From NCBI RefSeq assembly GCF_000397065.2, contig NZ_KE007306.1, positions 825,164 through 889,163 of the forward strand: a DNA stretch of 64,000 bases, read 5' to 3'. Below, in pieces: positions 47,525-56,931 of the stretch. The number at the start of each line of letters is the position of its first letter. Position 1 is the first letter of the stretch. The DNA is from Marinobacter lipolyticus SM19 (GTDB taxonomy: Bacteria > Pseudomonadota > Gammaproteobacteria > Pseudomonadales > Oleiphilaceae). The position numbers and the translations under genes were made by a program. Below the pieces are notes generated by a model that saw only the letters and a program-made list of their open reading frames with translations, did not search any database and was not told where the DNA came from.

Positions 47525-48310
47525 TTAAACGAAACGCACGGAGGCAGAACCAATGCCGCCGATATTGACGCTCATATGATCGCCCGCCTTCACAGGCTCC
47601 AACGGCACCAGCGAACCGGACAGGATCACCTCTCCGGCTTTTAGCGGAATGCCGAATTCACCCAGAGTGTTAGCCAGCCAGGCCACGCAATTCACCGGGC
47701 TGCCCAATGCTGCTGCGCCTGCTCCGGTGGAGATGACGGAACCGTTTTTCTCCACCACCATGCCGCAGGTGGCCAGATCCACCTTGCGCGGGTTGACCGC
47801 TTTATCGCCAAGGATGAACAGGCCGCAGGAAGCGTTATCCGCCACAGTGTCCTGAATGCGGATCTGCCAGTTCTCGATACGGGAGTCGACCACTTCAAAG
47901 CAGGGAATGACGCAATCGGTGGCAGCCAATACATCGGCGTTAGTCACACCCGGGCCCATCAAATCTTTTTTCAGGATGAAGGCGATCTCACCTTCCGCCT
48001 TAGGCTGGATCAGCCGTTCGCTGATCGGCATCTCCTCGCCCTGGTTGAACGCCATCTGATCGGTCAGGTAGCCGAAATCCGGCTGGTGCACGTCCAGCAT
48101 CCGCTGCACGGCCCTGGAGGTAACACCAATTTTCTTGCCGATGATTTTTTCGCCAGTCTCGACACGACGGTCGATCATCCGCAGGGAAATGTTGTAGGCA
48201 TCTTTGATGGTGATATCAGCGAACCGCTCGGTGAACGGGCGTAACGTCGTGCGTTCACGCATGGCGTCGAACAACTGGTCACCACACTGGATAATGTCTT
48301 CTTTATTCAT
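47525..48310 (-). CDS. dmpE: 2-oxopent-4-enoate (2-hydroxypenta-2,4-dienoate) hydratase
   Basis: The 261-residue enzyme hydrates 2-hydroxypenta-2,4-dienoate to 4-hydroxy-2-oxovalerate. The family core is visible: [43 protein letters not shown] and [29 protein letters not shown]. The start at 48310 begins [17 protein letters not shown]. It is a paralogue of the decarboxylase at 44759-45550 and sits beside dmpF and dmpG as in other meta-cleavage operons. Confidence 0.92.
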   Translation of the reverse strand: MNKEDIIQCGDQLFDAMRERTTLRPFTERFADITIKDAYNISLRMIDRRVETGEKIIGKKIGVTSRAVQRMLDVHQPDFGYLTDQMAFNQGEEMPISERLIQPKAEGEIAFILKKDLMGPGVTNADVLAATDCVIPCFEVVDSRIENWQIRIQDTVADNASCGLFILGDKAVNPRKVDLATCGMVVEKNGSVISTGAGAAALGSPVNCVAWLANTLGEFGIPLKAGEVILSGSLVPLEPVKAGDHMSVNIGGIGSASVRFV

Positions 48311-48404
48311 AGTCGTTATTCCGTCTCTGCCTGCATAGCAGCGTGCTGCTATGGGCTGATGAAATTCGGGGTTTGGGGCCAGGTATGCAACCCATCGCAC
48401 ATAG

Positions 48405-49865
48405 CTACAGCTTTATGCACACGTTCTTGAGTTCGGTATAAAACTCGAGGCCATGCACGCCCCCCTCCCGCCCGATACCTGACTGCTTGGCGCCGCCGAA
48501 GGCAGTCCGCAGGTCTCGCAGGAACCAACTGTTCACCCAGGCCAGACCAACATCCATCGCCTCCGCGACGCGACTGGCACGGGTGGTGTTTTCTGTCCAG
48601 ATGGTTGCCGCCAGGCCATAATCGGTGTCATTGGCCAGCGCGATCGCTTCTTCTTCGGTGTCAAACGGGCGGATGTGACAACAGGGGCCGAAAATTTCTT
48701 CGTTTACGGTGCGGGAGTCGTCGGCCAGACCGGTCCAGATGGTGGGTTCGACCCAGGCGCCGGCATTCAGTGCTTCCCCCATGTCGGGTACGCCCCCACC
48801 GGTTACCACGGTGGCGCCTTCCTCAACGGCGAGCCGGTAATAAGACAGCACTTTCTCCTTGTGCTCCTGGCTGACCAGCGGCCCAAAGTCGACCGCTTTG
48901 TCTTCGGGACGTCCCATCTTCAGCTTCTCCGCCCCCTCTTTCAGGCGCCGGACAAACTCCTCGAAGATCGGTCGCTCTACATAAACACGCTCGGTGCCCA
49001 GACAAACCTGACCACAGTTCACGAATGCAGAGCGCATGGTGCCCTCAATCGCTTTATCCATGTCACAGTCGGCAAACACGATGCCCGGGTTCTTGCCGCC
49101 ACATTCCATTGAAATATTGCGTAGCCCAACCGATGCGGCACGCATAATGATCTCGCCGGTTCGGGTCTCTCCGGTGAAAGTGATGGCATCCACGCCCTTA
49201 TGAGACGTGAGGAACTCGCCGGCGGAATCGCCCCCATAGCCGTGAACCACGTTATACACACCTGCGGGTACGCCGCATTCATTCATCACCACCCCCAGAA
49301 GGGTCGCAGTGGCCGGTGTTTCTTCCGAGGGTTTGACCACCACCGTATTGCCGCAGGCCAGGGCTGGACCCACTTTGAAGGTCATCAGTAGCAGCGGCAG
49401 GTTCCAGGGGCTGACCACAGCGATCACGCCTTTGGGCTTGCGGTGACCGTAGTTCAGGGCACCACGGCCATCCGGCGTGTCCATCTTGAACGCTTCGGTC
49501 GGATGATTGGCCAGGGTTTCCGAAAACGCCTTGAAGTTGGCTGCGCCCCGTGGAATATCAATGTGAGAGGCAACCTTGCGGGGCTTACCGGTGTCCTTGC
49601 ACTCGGCCTCCAGGAACTCTTCGAAGCGCTCGTTAATGCGATCAGCAACCCGGTTCAGCAGGTCGATGCGGGCAGTCTGGGTCATCTTGCCCCAGGGACC
49701 TTTCATGGCCGCTCTTGCCGCCGCGACTGCCGCATCGATTTCCGGTTGTCCCGCTTCGTGAACCATACCAATCAGGCTGTTATCAACCGGATTGCGATTC
49801 TCGAAGGTCTTGCCACTGGCCGAGCCGACATACTCGCCATTGATGAAGTGCTTAAACTCTTTCAT
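48405..49865 (-). CDS. dmpC: 2-hydroxymuconic semialdehyde dehydrogenase
   Basis: The 486-residue aldehyde dehydrogenase oxidises the ring-cleavage product of catechol to 4-oxalocrotonate. The catalytic glutamate is in ISMECGGKNPG and the cysteine in FVNCGQVCLGTERVYVE. The N-terminus (KEFKHFINGEYVGSASGKTFENRNPVDNSLIG) and the operon context identify the substrate. It is the entry to the oxalocrotonate branch, used here because no hydrolase (DmpD) gene exists. Confidence 0.93.
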   Translation of the reverse strand: MKEFKHFINGEYVGSASGKTFENRNPVDNSLIGMVHEAGQPEIDAAVAAARAAMKGPWGKMTQTARIDLLNRVADRINERFEEFLEAECKDTGKPRKVASHIDIPRGAANFKAFSETLANHPTEAFKMDTPDGRGALNYGHRKPKGVIAVVSPWNLPLLLMTFKVGPALACGNTVVVKPSEETPATATLLGVVMNECGVPAGVYNVVHGYGGDSAGEFLTSHKGVDAITFTGETRTGEIIMRAASVGLRNISMECGGKNPGIVFADCDMDKAIEGTMRSAFVNCGQVCLGTERVYVERPIFEEFVRRLKEGAEKLKMGRPEDKAVDFGPLVSQEHKEKVLSYYRLAVEEGATVVTGGGVPDMGEALNAGAWVEPTIWTGLADDSRTVNEEIFGPCCHIRPFDTEEEAIALANDTDYGLAATIWTENTTRASRVAEAMDVGLAWVNSWFLRDLRTAFGGAKQSGIGREGGVHGLEFYTELKNVCIKL

Positions 49866-49953
49866 TTCAATCTCTCATGCAGATGGCTAGTTGGTTGAAA
49901 CCTGCCTGAACCGCAGGGACACAGCCGCTCCCGGTTCAGGCCCGCGCAGACGA

Positions 49954-50877
49954 TCACGTCAGTGCGGTCAGGAATCGCTCATTTAGCTGACGATCGTGGT
50001 AGAAGATCGCTTTGCCCAGCTTGTCAGCGTCCCAGGTAATCGGGGCATGGTCTGGATAGAAAGCGTCACCGCCACAGAACACCTCGTTACGGTTCCCGGA
50101 GGGGTCGAAGAAGTAGATGGTCTGGCCGTGGGTGATACCGTGGCGGGTAGGGCCAATGTCGATGGAGGTGTCAGTCATCGAGATCAGGTCGCCTGCACGC
50201 AGCACGTCTTCCCAGGTTTCCAGGAAGAACGAGGCGTGGTGGAACTTGTTCTTCTCCGGGTGTTTGATAAAGGCAACGTCATGGGCCTTCATCGACACAC
50301 TCAGGAACTGAGCCAAACGATTACCGTCCGGATCGACGACTTGCTCACAGATGTCGAAGCCAAGAACCTCATGGAACAACTTATAGGTGCCATCGAGGTC
50401 ATCACCGTACAGCAGGCAGTGATCGAAGCGCTGGGCCTTCATGCCCTTCAAGTCACGCGGCCAGGCCTCCGGATTGTGATTGCCGATACCATAGCGACCG
50501 GTTTGCTCTTTCTCGGCAAACAGCTCGAAGGAGTGACCGGTGGGTGCCACAAAACGAATACGGCGGCCACAACCACTGAGTTCTCCTGCGGGAATTTTCT
50601 CTACGTCGCAACCATACTCGATCAGCTCCCCTTCCAACTGTTCCAGTATCTGGTTGTTCAGCACCTTGAAGGCCATGAAGTCCATTCCCGGAGCATCCGC
50701 TTCGCGCAGCACCACGGAGAACTTGTCCACTTCGGTCCAGCCCTTCAGATAGACACGGCCCTGACTGTCAGTCTCGACCTCAATCAACCCCATCAGATCG
50801 CGGTAGTGTTCCAGGGCTTCTTCAATGTCCAGAACGCGAATCTGGACGTGACCAGGTCTCATCACACCTTTTCTCAT
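49954..50877 (-). CDS. dmpB: catechol 2,3-dioxygenase
   Basis: This 307-residue extradiol dioxygenase cleaves catechol next to the hydroxyl groups to 2-hydroxymuconic semialdehyde. It has two vicinal-oxygen-chelate domains. Likely Fe(II) ligands are seen in [11 protein letters not shown] (His), [17 protein letters not shown] (His) and NEVFCGG (Glu), with VRPGH-type [12 protein letters not shown] at the start. The ATG at 50877 overlaps the stop of the ferredoxin gene by four bases. Confidence 0.95.
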   Translation of the reverse strand: MRKGVMRPGHVQIRVLDIEEALEHYRDLMGLIEVETDSQGRVYLKGWTEVDKFSVVLREADAPGMDFMAFKVLNNQILEQLEGELIEYGCDVEKIPAGELSGCGRRIRFVAPTGHSFELFAEKEQTGRYGIGNHNPEAWPRDLKGMKAQRFDHCLLYGDDLDGTYKLFHEVLGFDICEQVVDPDGNRLAQFLSVSMKAHDVAFIKHPEKNKFHHASFFLETWEDVLRAGDLISMTDTSIDIGPTRHGITHGQTIYFFDPSGNRNEVFCGGDAFYPDHAPITWDADKLGKAIFYHDRQLNERFLTALT

Positions 50878-51257
50878 TGCTTGCACTCCTCATTGTTATT
50901 GTTCGGCTCGACGGTTGCTTGCCGTGGATCCTGAAATTGATCGGATTCGATCACCAAGTCACTCCGGGCAAGTATCCTGCATGCCAGGACAAGACCCTGG
51001 GCCTCATCGTGCTCGCTGACATGCGCCCTACTCATTCGCTTGCTCTCATATTGACCATGCAGTACCTGTATCCGGCACCGGCCACACCCACCGCAGCGAC
51101 AACCGACATCAATCGCTTGAGCCCCGGACTGCTCCATGGCAGCCAACAGGCTCTGATCCGAAGTCACGGTGAAACTCTGCTGCCGGTTGGCGACCCAAAC
51201 CCGGAAACGCTTCAACGGTGCCGGATCAGCTGGCTGAGAATTTTTCGTAATGGACAT
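50874..51257 (-). CDS. 2Fe-2S ferredoxin (XylT/DmpQ-like)
   Basis: The 127-residue protein carries a plant-type 2Fe-2S pattern CRCGGCGRC...LACR. XylT/DmpQ-type ferredoxins reactivate catechol 2,3-dioxygenase by reducing its oxidised iron, and this gene lies directly before the dioxygenase gene with a 4-base overlap. The ATG at 51257 lies inside the end of the reductase gene (32-base overlap); no better start was found. Confidence 0.9.
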   Translation of the reverse strand: MSITKNSQPADPAPLKRFRVWVANRQQSFTVTSDQSLLAAMEQSGAQAIDVGCRCGGCGRCRIQVLHGQYESKRMSRAHVSEHDEAQGLVLACRILARSDLVIESDQFQDPRQATVEPNNNNEECKQ

Positions 51258-52245
51258 CGCTGTTGCTCATCTCTCGCTGATCCAGCCAGCCCTTGACCGC
51301 ATCTACCATCGGAGGCGGGCCACACAAGTAGGCATCGATTTCGCCTCCGTTGAAGTGATGCTCTTCGAACAGATCAGTCACCACACCGACAGGCCCCTGC
51401 CAATCATCGTTTTCCTTCATCACAATGCTGTGGTAGCTGAAATTCGGAAGCTTCTCGGCATAGCCCTGAATACGCTCCATCTCGCAAAGGTCAGCAACCT
51501 GGGTTACGCCATAGAACAGCGTGACCGGCTGGTTGCTACGTGATGGGGCCGCCGCCATTTCATCAAGCATGCCGAGAAACGCTGCCAGTCCGGTGCCACC
51601 TGCGACCAGGATCAACGGGCGAGAAATCTTGTGCAGGTAGAAAGCGCCGAGAGGAGCCTTGAGGCGCATTCTGTCGCCTGGCTTGGCCCGGTCCCGCAGG
51701 TAATCACTCATGACACCCTGCGGCAGCAGCCGAATCAGGAACTGGAGTTGATTGCCGTCGTTGGGAGAGCAGGCAAAGGAGTAGGAACGCCATTCTTCTG
51801 TGCCGGGTACCTGCACATGGGCATATTGCCCGGGCAGAAAATCCAGTTGCCCGGCCCTGGAGCCGGCGTCGATATGGACCACGGCGGTCGAATCGGAAAC
51901 AACGTTGACCTCTTTGATGATGGCTTCGATCTCCTCCGGCCCTGCACTGGTGCAGAGGGTGGAATCGAAATCGAACCGGATGGCGCAGTCGGAGTCGACC
52001 CGCATCTGACAGGTCAATACCGCCCCCTTATCCAGCTCGGTTTCGCTCAATGCGTCCTCATCGACATATTCAAGGTCGTAGCTGCCGGACTGACAGGTTC
52101 CTTTACAGGTGGCGCAGACGCCTTCGCGGCAGTCAACCGGAATAGTGATTCCCTGACGCAGCGCCGCATCGAGTACGGTCTCTCCAAACTTGACGCCGAT
52201 GAAGTGGGTCCGGCCGTCACTGAAACTCAAGGCTACTTTGTTCAT
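51226..52245 (-). CDS. ring-hydroxylating dioxygenase reductase (AntC/BenC type)
   Basis: The 339-residue electron transfer protein has an N-terminal 2Fe-2S domain (CREGVCATCKGTC, then LTCQ), an FAD domain (RSYSFACSPND) and an NAD domain (ILVAGGTGLAAFLGML, YLCGPPPMVDAV). It passes electrons from NADH to the oxygenase encoded just upstream. This one-protein reductase is typical of benzoate and anthranilate 1,2-dioxygenases. It is separated from the small-subunit gene by 100 bases that contain a stable hairpin. Confidence 0.92.
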   Translation of the reverse strand: MNKVALSFSDGRTHFIGVKFGETVLDAALRQGITIPVDCREGVCATCKGTCQSGSYDLEYVDEDALSETELDKGAVLTCQMRVDSDCAIRFDFDSTLCTSAGPEEIEAIIKEVNVVSDSTAVVHIDAGSRAGQLDFLPGQYAHVQVPGTEEWRSYSFACSPNDGNQLQFLIRLLPQGVMSDYLRDRAKPGDRMRLKAPLGAFYLHKISRPLILVAGGTGLAAFLGMLDEMAAAPSRSNQPVTLFYGVTQVADLCEMERIQGYAEKLPNFSYHSIVMKENDDWQGPVGVVTDLFEEHHFNGGEIDAYLCGPPPMVDAVKGWLDQREMSNSDVHYEKFSAS

Positions 52246-52316
52246 AAGCTTTCTCTGCTATATCACTGGGGATCTGACCGGCTTCCTTGCCGTTACGATC
52301 GCTGTCCTCAAAGAAC

Positions 52317-52339
52317 GAGGGCGTTCTGAAAGCGCCCTC
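52317..52339 (-). terminator. intercistronic hairpin between small subunit and reductase genes
   Basis: The perfect 7-bp stem GAGGGCG/CGCCCTC has a 9-base loop and lies 7 bases after the small-subunit stop. Only a weak T-run follows on the minus strand (GTTCTTTG). It could be a partial terminator or an mRNA-protecting hairpin that lowers reductase output relative to the oxygenase. Confidence 0.45.
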
Positions 52340-52345
52340 TTCCCG

Positions 52346-52834
52346 TTAAACGTGATAGAAATCCAGAACGTGGCGGATCTTGTCGTTCAGCAGAATTGCC
52401 TGCTTGCGACAGATCCTCCAACTGTCCCCATCCGGGCGCAGGCGATATTCGGCGCGACCGAAGAACAGCTCGGACTCGCCGAAACGGAAGTAATGAGTCA
52501 CCCAGTTCACTTTCGCCAGGTAGGTACCGTCTTCCTGTTCGTCCGCCTGGACGTTGTTAATCAGGTGCAAGGTCCGTGGCATCGGCGTACAGGCCGCCGA
52601 TTTTCCGGTGCGAATGCGGTAGACACGATCCTCGATGCCGGCGCGACTGGGGTAGTACATCAACGACATTTCCCGCTTCGGGTCGGTGGTGTGGACATGC
52701 TCCGAATCCCACTGCGGAATGTGGAACTCGGCGTCCTCGTCGAACATCGCCAAATACTCATCCCACTGTTGCCGGTCGCAGTATTCGGATAGGCGGTAGA
52801 GGAACTGCTCGATGCTGGAAATCACGTTGCTCAT
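52346..52834 (-). CDS. ring-hydroxylating dioxygenase, small (beta) subunit (AntB/BenB type)
   Basis: The 162-residue protein has the SnoaL/NTF2-like fold of beta subunits: IEQFLYRLSEYCDRQQWDEYLAMFDEDAEFHIPQWDSEH, then a C-terminal CRKQAILLNDKIRHVLDFYH. It holds no catalytic metal and supports the alpha subunit hexamer. The gene starts four bases after the large-subunit stop. Confidence 0.93.
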   Translation of the reverse strand: MSNVISSIEQFLYRLSEYCDRQQWDEYLAMFDEDAEFHIPQWDSEHVHTTDPKREMSLMYYPSRAGIEDRVYRIRTGKSAACTPMPRTLHLINNVQADEQEDGTYLAKVNWVTHYFRFGESELFFGRAEYRLRPDGDSWRICRKQAILLNDKIRHVLDFYHV

Positions 52835-52837
52835 GGA

Positions 52838-54232
52838 TCAGTCCTCCTTTGCCTGGTTCAGTTTTGCGTCCAGTCCAGCCAGCAGGTAGCGCTGCCAGTT
52901 CGAATGCTGATTGACGTACAGACCCTCATGGGTGAACTCGGTCCCGGTCAGTGCAGGACGAATACCGAGGGCTTCAGTATTGGCGGTGGGCTCGCGGGTC
53001 CACTTCTCGCACCCCCGAGAAATGTCATTCCACTTTGCCCGACGACCTTCGAAGCCTCGCTGCGCTTCACGGAATTCGACCAGGTCGTCGGGGGTCCCCA
53101 TCCCGGAGACGTTGAAGAAATCCTCAAACTGACGGATGCGGTTCTCACGATCCGCATCGGACTCCCCCTTCACGCCCAGGCAGAAGCTGTGGACCTCGGT
53201 CTTGTTCCAGGCCACTGGACGGACGATGCGAAGCTGAGAACTGATCTGATCCATGAAGAACAGGCTTGGGTAAAGATTGAGGTTGCGCAGGCGGTGCATC
53301 ATCCATTGGGCACGCTCCTCGCCATGTTCCTCGATCAGGCGGGGCATCACCGATGCATAACCCGGTCGCACCTCAGGGTTGGGCATGTCACTGAACAGGA
53401 TGGTGTGGCCATTCTCGAAGGCAAACCAGCCATCGTCGGTTTCCTTGTCCCCGGCACCGAGTTTGCTGTAATCCAGAACCTTCTTGCCGGTATTGTTGTT
53501 CTCCGCTTCAAGCTGCTGCCGATGCTGAACGGTGGCGACGTAGTTATAGTGAACGGTACTGACGTGGTATCCATCCAGGCCGTTTTCGTTCTGCAGTTTC
53601 CAGTTACCGTCATACGTGTAGGAGGAACTGCCCGGCAGCACTTCCAGTTCGCCGGTCTCGGACTGGGCCACCATCATGTCCAGGCCGATGCGTGCATCGC
53701 CCAGATAATCTTCCAGACTCTGCTCGCTTTCGACATCCAGATTGATAAAAACGAAACCTTTGTAGCAGCTTATCAACGCCTTACGAAGTCCACGACTGGA
53801 CTTGTCAAAATCCTCGGGATATTCACTTGGAGCCTTGACCTTTACAAGACGGCCATCGGACTTGTAGCACCAGGCATGGAATGGGCAGGTGAACGTGGAC
53901 TGGTTGCCGCGGCAAACCCGAGTCAGGGTTGCGCCACGATGCTGACAGGCATTTACCAGGGCATGCAGTTCGCCCTTGCTGTCACGGCTAATGATCATCG
54001 GCTGACGACCTGCCTGCATGGTGAAGAAATCGTTCGGATTTGGAATCTGGCTTTCGTGACAGGCGAATATCCAGGTTTTTTCGAAAATCAGCTCCATCTC
54101 AAGGTCAAACAATTCACGATCGGTAAACATATCGCGAGCGACCTTGAACACATTCTCTTCCGGGCGAAAGTCCACCCAGCTCTCAATCTTGTCGCGCCAG
54201 TTAAGGAGCTCTTGCTTGTTGTTATTACTCAT
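52838..54232 (-). CDS. ring-hydroxylating dioxygenase, large (alpha) subunit (anthranilate/benzoate 1,2-dioxygenase type)
   Basis: The 464-residue oxygenase has a Rieske centre (CQHRGATLTRVCRGNQSTFTC then PFHAWCYKSDGR) and a C-terminal mononuclear iron domain (NGLDGYHVSTVHYNYV with the two His ligands). It dihydroxylates an aromatic acid at carbons 1 and 2. The wording around the Rieske centre (FTCPFHAWCYKSDG) resembles AntA/CbdA (anthranilate or 2-halobenzoate) more than BenA, by memory of the families. The missing BenD gene supports this. The ATG at 54232 was chosen; one 15 bases earlier is in frame. Confidence 0.9.
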   Translation of the reverse strand: MSNNNKQELLNWRDKIESWVDFRPEENVFKVARDMFTDRELFDLEMELIFEKTWIFACHESQIPNPNDFFTMQAGRQPMIISRDSKGELHALVNACQHRGATLTRVCRGNQSTFTCPFHAWCYKSDGRLVKVKAPSEYPEDFDKSSRGLRKALISCYKGFVFINLDVESEQSLEDYLGDARIGLDMMVAQSETGELEVLPGSSSYTYDGNWKLQNENGLDGYHVSTVHYNYVATVQHRQQLEAENNNTGKKVLDYSKLGAGDKETDDGWFAFENGHTILFSDMPNPEVRPGYASVMPRLIEEHGEERAQWMMHRLRNLNLYPSLFFMDQISSQLRIVRPVAWNKTEVHSFCLGVKGESDADRENRIRQFEDFFNVSGMGTPDDLVEFREAQRGFEGRRAKWNDISRGCEKWTREPTANTEALGIRPALTGTEFTHEGLYVNQHSNWQRYLLAGLDAKLNQAKED

Positions 54233-54438
54233 GATTTCAGTCTCCAAACACTCTCATTTTCTGAGGTTGATGCCGTTATTTGTTTACTTCGCGGCACCTA
54301 TGGATCTATGAAACCAGAGTCTCTGCCATTAGCTCTATCCTGATATTCCTGAAGCTTTATCCCCTTTTCACTGCCACTCCCACAAACTATCCAGGTTATT
54401 TTGAGCCACCCGAAGAGCATTTTTAATGTTTGTTGACT

Positions 54439-54467
54439 TTTGCACTTGACAAGTCGTAGCTTATAAA
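54439..54467 (+). promoter_or_regulatory. promoter candidate for the AraC-type regulator gene
   Basis: TTTGCA (54439-54444) and TATAAA (54462-54467) are spaced by 17 bases in the divergent region between the oxygenase gene and the regulator gene. The 54233-54552 gap must also hold the catabolic operon promoter, which I could not locate with confidence. Confidence 0.45.
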
Positions 54468-54552
54468 TATGCCTACGCGTGGTTCCGCCACTCAGGGAGG
54501 CACAGGACATCATCCAATACCGAAAACAACAATAATTCGGGGATCTTTTTTC

Positions 54553-55557
54553 ATGCTGATTACTCCCAGCTCTGTTAGCGACAGCGCAAAAGGGATTAAA
54601 ACCGACATCCTCGACACGGATGCGGCACGCTCATGGATGGAGTCTATTTGTGGTCCCCATTTTCTGCGGGTCCGGAACTCGAAGGCGGTGCGCTTCCGTC
54701 ACATTGGCACCTTTCTTTCGTCAACCACTACAACCGTTGGACGGATCGAATACGGCACTGACGTAGAGATAGAAATCGATGACCTTCAGAACAGCTACAG
54801 CATCAGCTTGCCGCTGAAGGGATCTCAGGAATTACAGACTGCAAACGATCAGGCTGCGTCGGACAGGGCAAATGGCATCATCATCTCGCCAGCTCAACCC
54901 TGCCTCCTTCAAATGAGCGGCGATTGCAGCAAACTCCTGGTGCGGATTTCCCGTCAGGCAATGGAAGCAGGCTTGGAAAAACTGATCCACCGTCAAGTCA
55001 CGGCTCCCCTGGTTTTTAGCCCGCATATGGAAGCGGCAATTGGTCGGGCCAGCGCCTGGTGGCGAACCGTCCGCCATATCGAATCGGAACTCAGAAAGGC
55101 CGACAGCCTTTATTCGAGCGCCCACTTTATTCGGGACATGGAACAGGCGCTGATCAAAGGGGTCTTGCTGTCGCAGCCGAGCAACTATTCAGAAACCATT
55201 AACCAGACTGTCTGTCAGTCACTGCCATGCTATCTGGCGCAAACGGTCAACTTCATACGTGACCAAGCCAGAGAGAACATCAGCATTGAGGACATAGAGA
55301 GCACTGCCGGGGTTTCTCGCAATAAACTCTATGCCGACTTCAAGAAGTATTTTGGTGCTCCTCCAACCGCCTACTTGAAACGTATACGCCTGGAAGGTGT
55401 CAGGCAGGATATTCTTGAGGACAGGGCTTACGAAAACATTTCAGGTATCGCAATGAATTGGGGCTTCAATCACTTGGGCCGGTTTTCCGCCGACTATAAG
55501 AAACAGTTTAACGAATCCCCCTCCGAGACATTGCAAAGAACCAAGCCGAACATATAA
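54553..55557 (+). CDS. AraC/XylS-family transcriptional regulator of the aromatic operon
   Basis: The 334-residue protein has an N-terminal AraC-binding-like domain (FLRVRNSKAVRFRHIGTFLSS, GRIEYGTDVEIEIDDLQNSYSISLPLKGSQEL) and a C-terminal double HTH (ISIEDIESTAGVSRNKLYADFKKYFGAPPTAYLKRIRLEGVR, GIAMNWGFNHLGRFSADYKKQF). Its position divergent from the dioxygenase genes points to a substrate-responsive activator, as AntR, BenR or XylS are in related operons. The inducer is not determined. The start at 54553 gives the best N-terminus. Confidence 0.9.
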   Translation: MLITPSSVSDSAKGIKTDILDTDAARSWMESICGPHFLRVRNSKAVRFRHIGTFLSSTTTTVGRIEYGTDVEIEIDDLQNSYSISLPLKGSQELQTANDQAASDRANGIIISPAQPCLLQMSGDCSKLLVRISRQAMEAGLEKLIHRQVTAPLVFSPHMEAAIGRASAWWRTVRHIESELRKADSLYSSAHFIRDMEQALIKGVLLSQPSNYSETINQTVCQSLPCYLAQTVNFIRDQARENISIEDIESTAGVSRNKLYADFKKYFGAPPTAYLKRIRLEGVRQDILEDRAYENISGIAMNWGFNHLGRFSADYKKQFNESPSETLQRTKPNI

Positions 55558-55738
55558 GTGCCGACACCGAATGATTTCCGGTCGGCTTCTGGCAAATGAA
55601 TCTCTGCAACGTTACTGCTTCCGACTCAAAGTCACCCGCCGATTCACTACTCGGCAGGTGACCGTTAACCGCTGAAACACTCGCCGCAACTTACCGCCAT
55701 CCAACGGTTATTCCCTAACTCACCAAATCTCGACAATT

Positions 55739-55766
55739 TCCGGATAATCAAGCTGGATAATCCGGA
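55739..55766. promoter_or_regulatory. inverted repeat upstream of the porin gene
   Basis: TCCGGAT (55739-55745) and ATCCGGA (55760-55766) form a 7-bp inverted repeat about 75 bases before the porin start. It may be an operator or a small hairpin. The rest of 55558-55842 shows no gene. Confidence 0.35.
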
Positions 55767-55842
55767 TAGATGACAATGCTAACGGTTGGAATACTGAGCC
55801 CTGCTTGAGGAACAACATCAAACAAACCGAGGCTCAGTACAG

Positions 55843-56910
55843 ATGACAAAAACAAAGAAACTTCTCCTGGCGTTCGCGATGGCATCCGCATCATCCCATT
55901 CACTGGCAGTGGATCTGGGTGAGCTCAATGGCGCAAAGTTCAACATTGGGGGCTACATTAAAGCTGAAGGGATTTTTTCCAATCCTGACGAGGATGACAG
56001 CAAATTCCTGGGTTCTATCCGGCAGTCCAGACTCAACTTCAAGGCTTCCAAAGACATCGGAGACCATAAAGTGAGTGGATTCTTCGAAGGCGATTTTTAT
56101 GGAAGCAATGCCTCTGGCACTACCTATGACTGGCGCGTTCGTCATGCTTTTTTACAGGTGGACGACCTGACAATCGGTCAGACCTGGAGCGGGCAATTCC
56201 TTGCTGTTGTGCCATATGACGCACCACACCTCGACTTTTTTAACGCAGGCCGGGGGAATGCCGGCGGCAATGGTGGGGTTGTTCGTCCAGATCTTGTGGT
56301 GCGATATAACATGGGCGACTTTAAATTCACGATGCAGGATCCGATAAACGCAGAGGCGGGCTACCCGGATTTCGTCATAAATTATGCCAAAAAGTTTGAA
56401 AAAGGCAGCGCAATCAGTGTTGCCGTGACCGGGCGTGATGTCGCCAAAAGTAATGTGACTAACGACTCTTCGGATTCAGAGTTTGGTGGCGCAGTATTAC
56501 TGGCCGGGAAATACAGTATTGGTAACACCACGCTGCACCTTAACGGCTACACGGGCGAAGGACAGGGCGTATACTCGGGCTTCGGCTTTGGCGGTGCCTG
56601 GCATCCAGCCCTCAGGCCGGCTGTCGACGCAAATGCCGATGGCGAGCTCATCAAAACAACCGGACTCGTCGGCGGGATATCCCATAAATTTATGGACAAC
56701 CTCCGCGGAGCTGTCCGCTATTCCCAAATCAAGGCCGATGAGACCACTCCCGGGACAGAAGATACCCTTGAACTGACTCACGTAAATCTGGTTTATACCT
56801 ATCTGCCCGGACTGGATTTTGGTGTCGAGTGGCGCGACCAGAATGTTGCAACTCATTCGACCCGTCCTGCCGGACAGCAGGTCGAACTGATGGCAAAATA
56901 TAGCTTCTGA
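55843..56910 (+). CDS. DcaP-like outer-membrane porin
   Basis: The 355-residue protein has a signal peptide (LLLAFAMASASSHSLA) and the barrel pattern of DcaP-type trimeric porins: FNIGGYIKAEG, LGSIRQSRLNFKASKD, GFFEGDFYG, TIGQTWSGQFL, and a terminal strand ending VELMAKYSF. Such porins take up small carboxylic acids across the outer membrane. Its place at the end of the aromatic cluster suggests uptake of the aromatic substrate, acting together with the TRAP transporter. A GAGG lies 12 bases before the ATG. Confidence 0.85.
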   Translation: MTKTKKLLLAFAMASASSHSLAVDLGELNGAKFNIGGYIKAEGIFSNPDEDDSKFLGSIRQSRLNFKASKDIGDHKVSGFFEGDFYGSNASGTTYDWRVRHAFLQVDDLTIGQTWSGQFLAVVPYDAPHLDFFNAGRGNAGGNGGVVRPDLVVRYNMGDFKFTMQDPINAEAGYPDFVINYAKKFEKGSAISVAVTGRDVAKSNVTNDSSDSEFGGAVLLAGKYSIGNTTLHLNGYTGEGQGVYSGFGFGGAWHPALRPAVDANADGELIKTTGLVGGISHKFMDNLRGAVRYSQIKADETTPGTEDTLELTHVNLVYTYLPGLDFGVEWRDQNVATHSTRPAGQQVELMAKYSF

Positions 56911-56931
56911 CAAAAGGAAGATACTGGGAAC

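Noticed and set aside
52904..54343. Open frame of 479 codons on the plus strand opposite the dioxygenase large subunit
   Set aside because: The minus strand encodes a clear Rieske oxygenase; the reverse frame has no motifs and no start signal.
54421..54470. TTGACA at 54446 as a -35 for the regulator gene
   Set aside because: Its distance to TATAAA is only about 10 bases; TTTGCA with a 17-base gap fits better.
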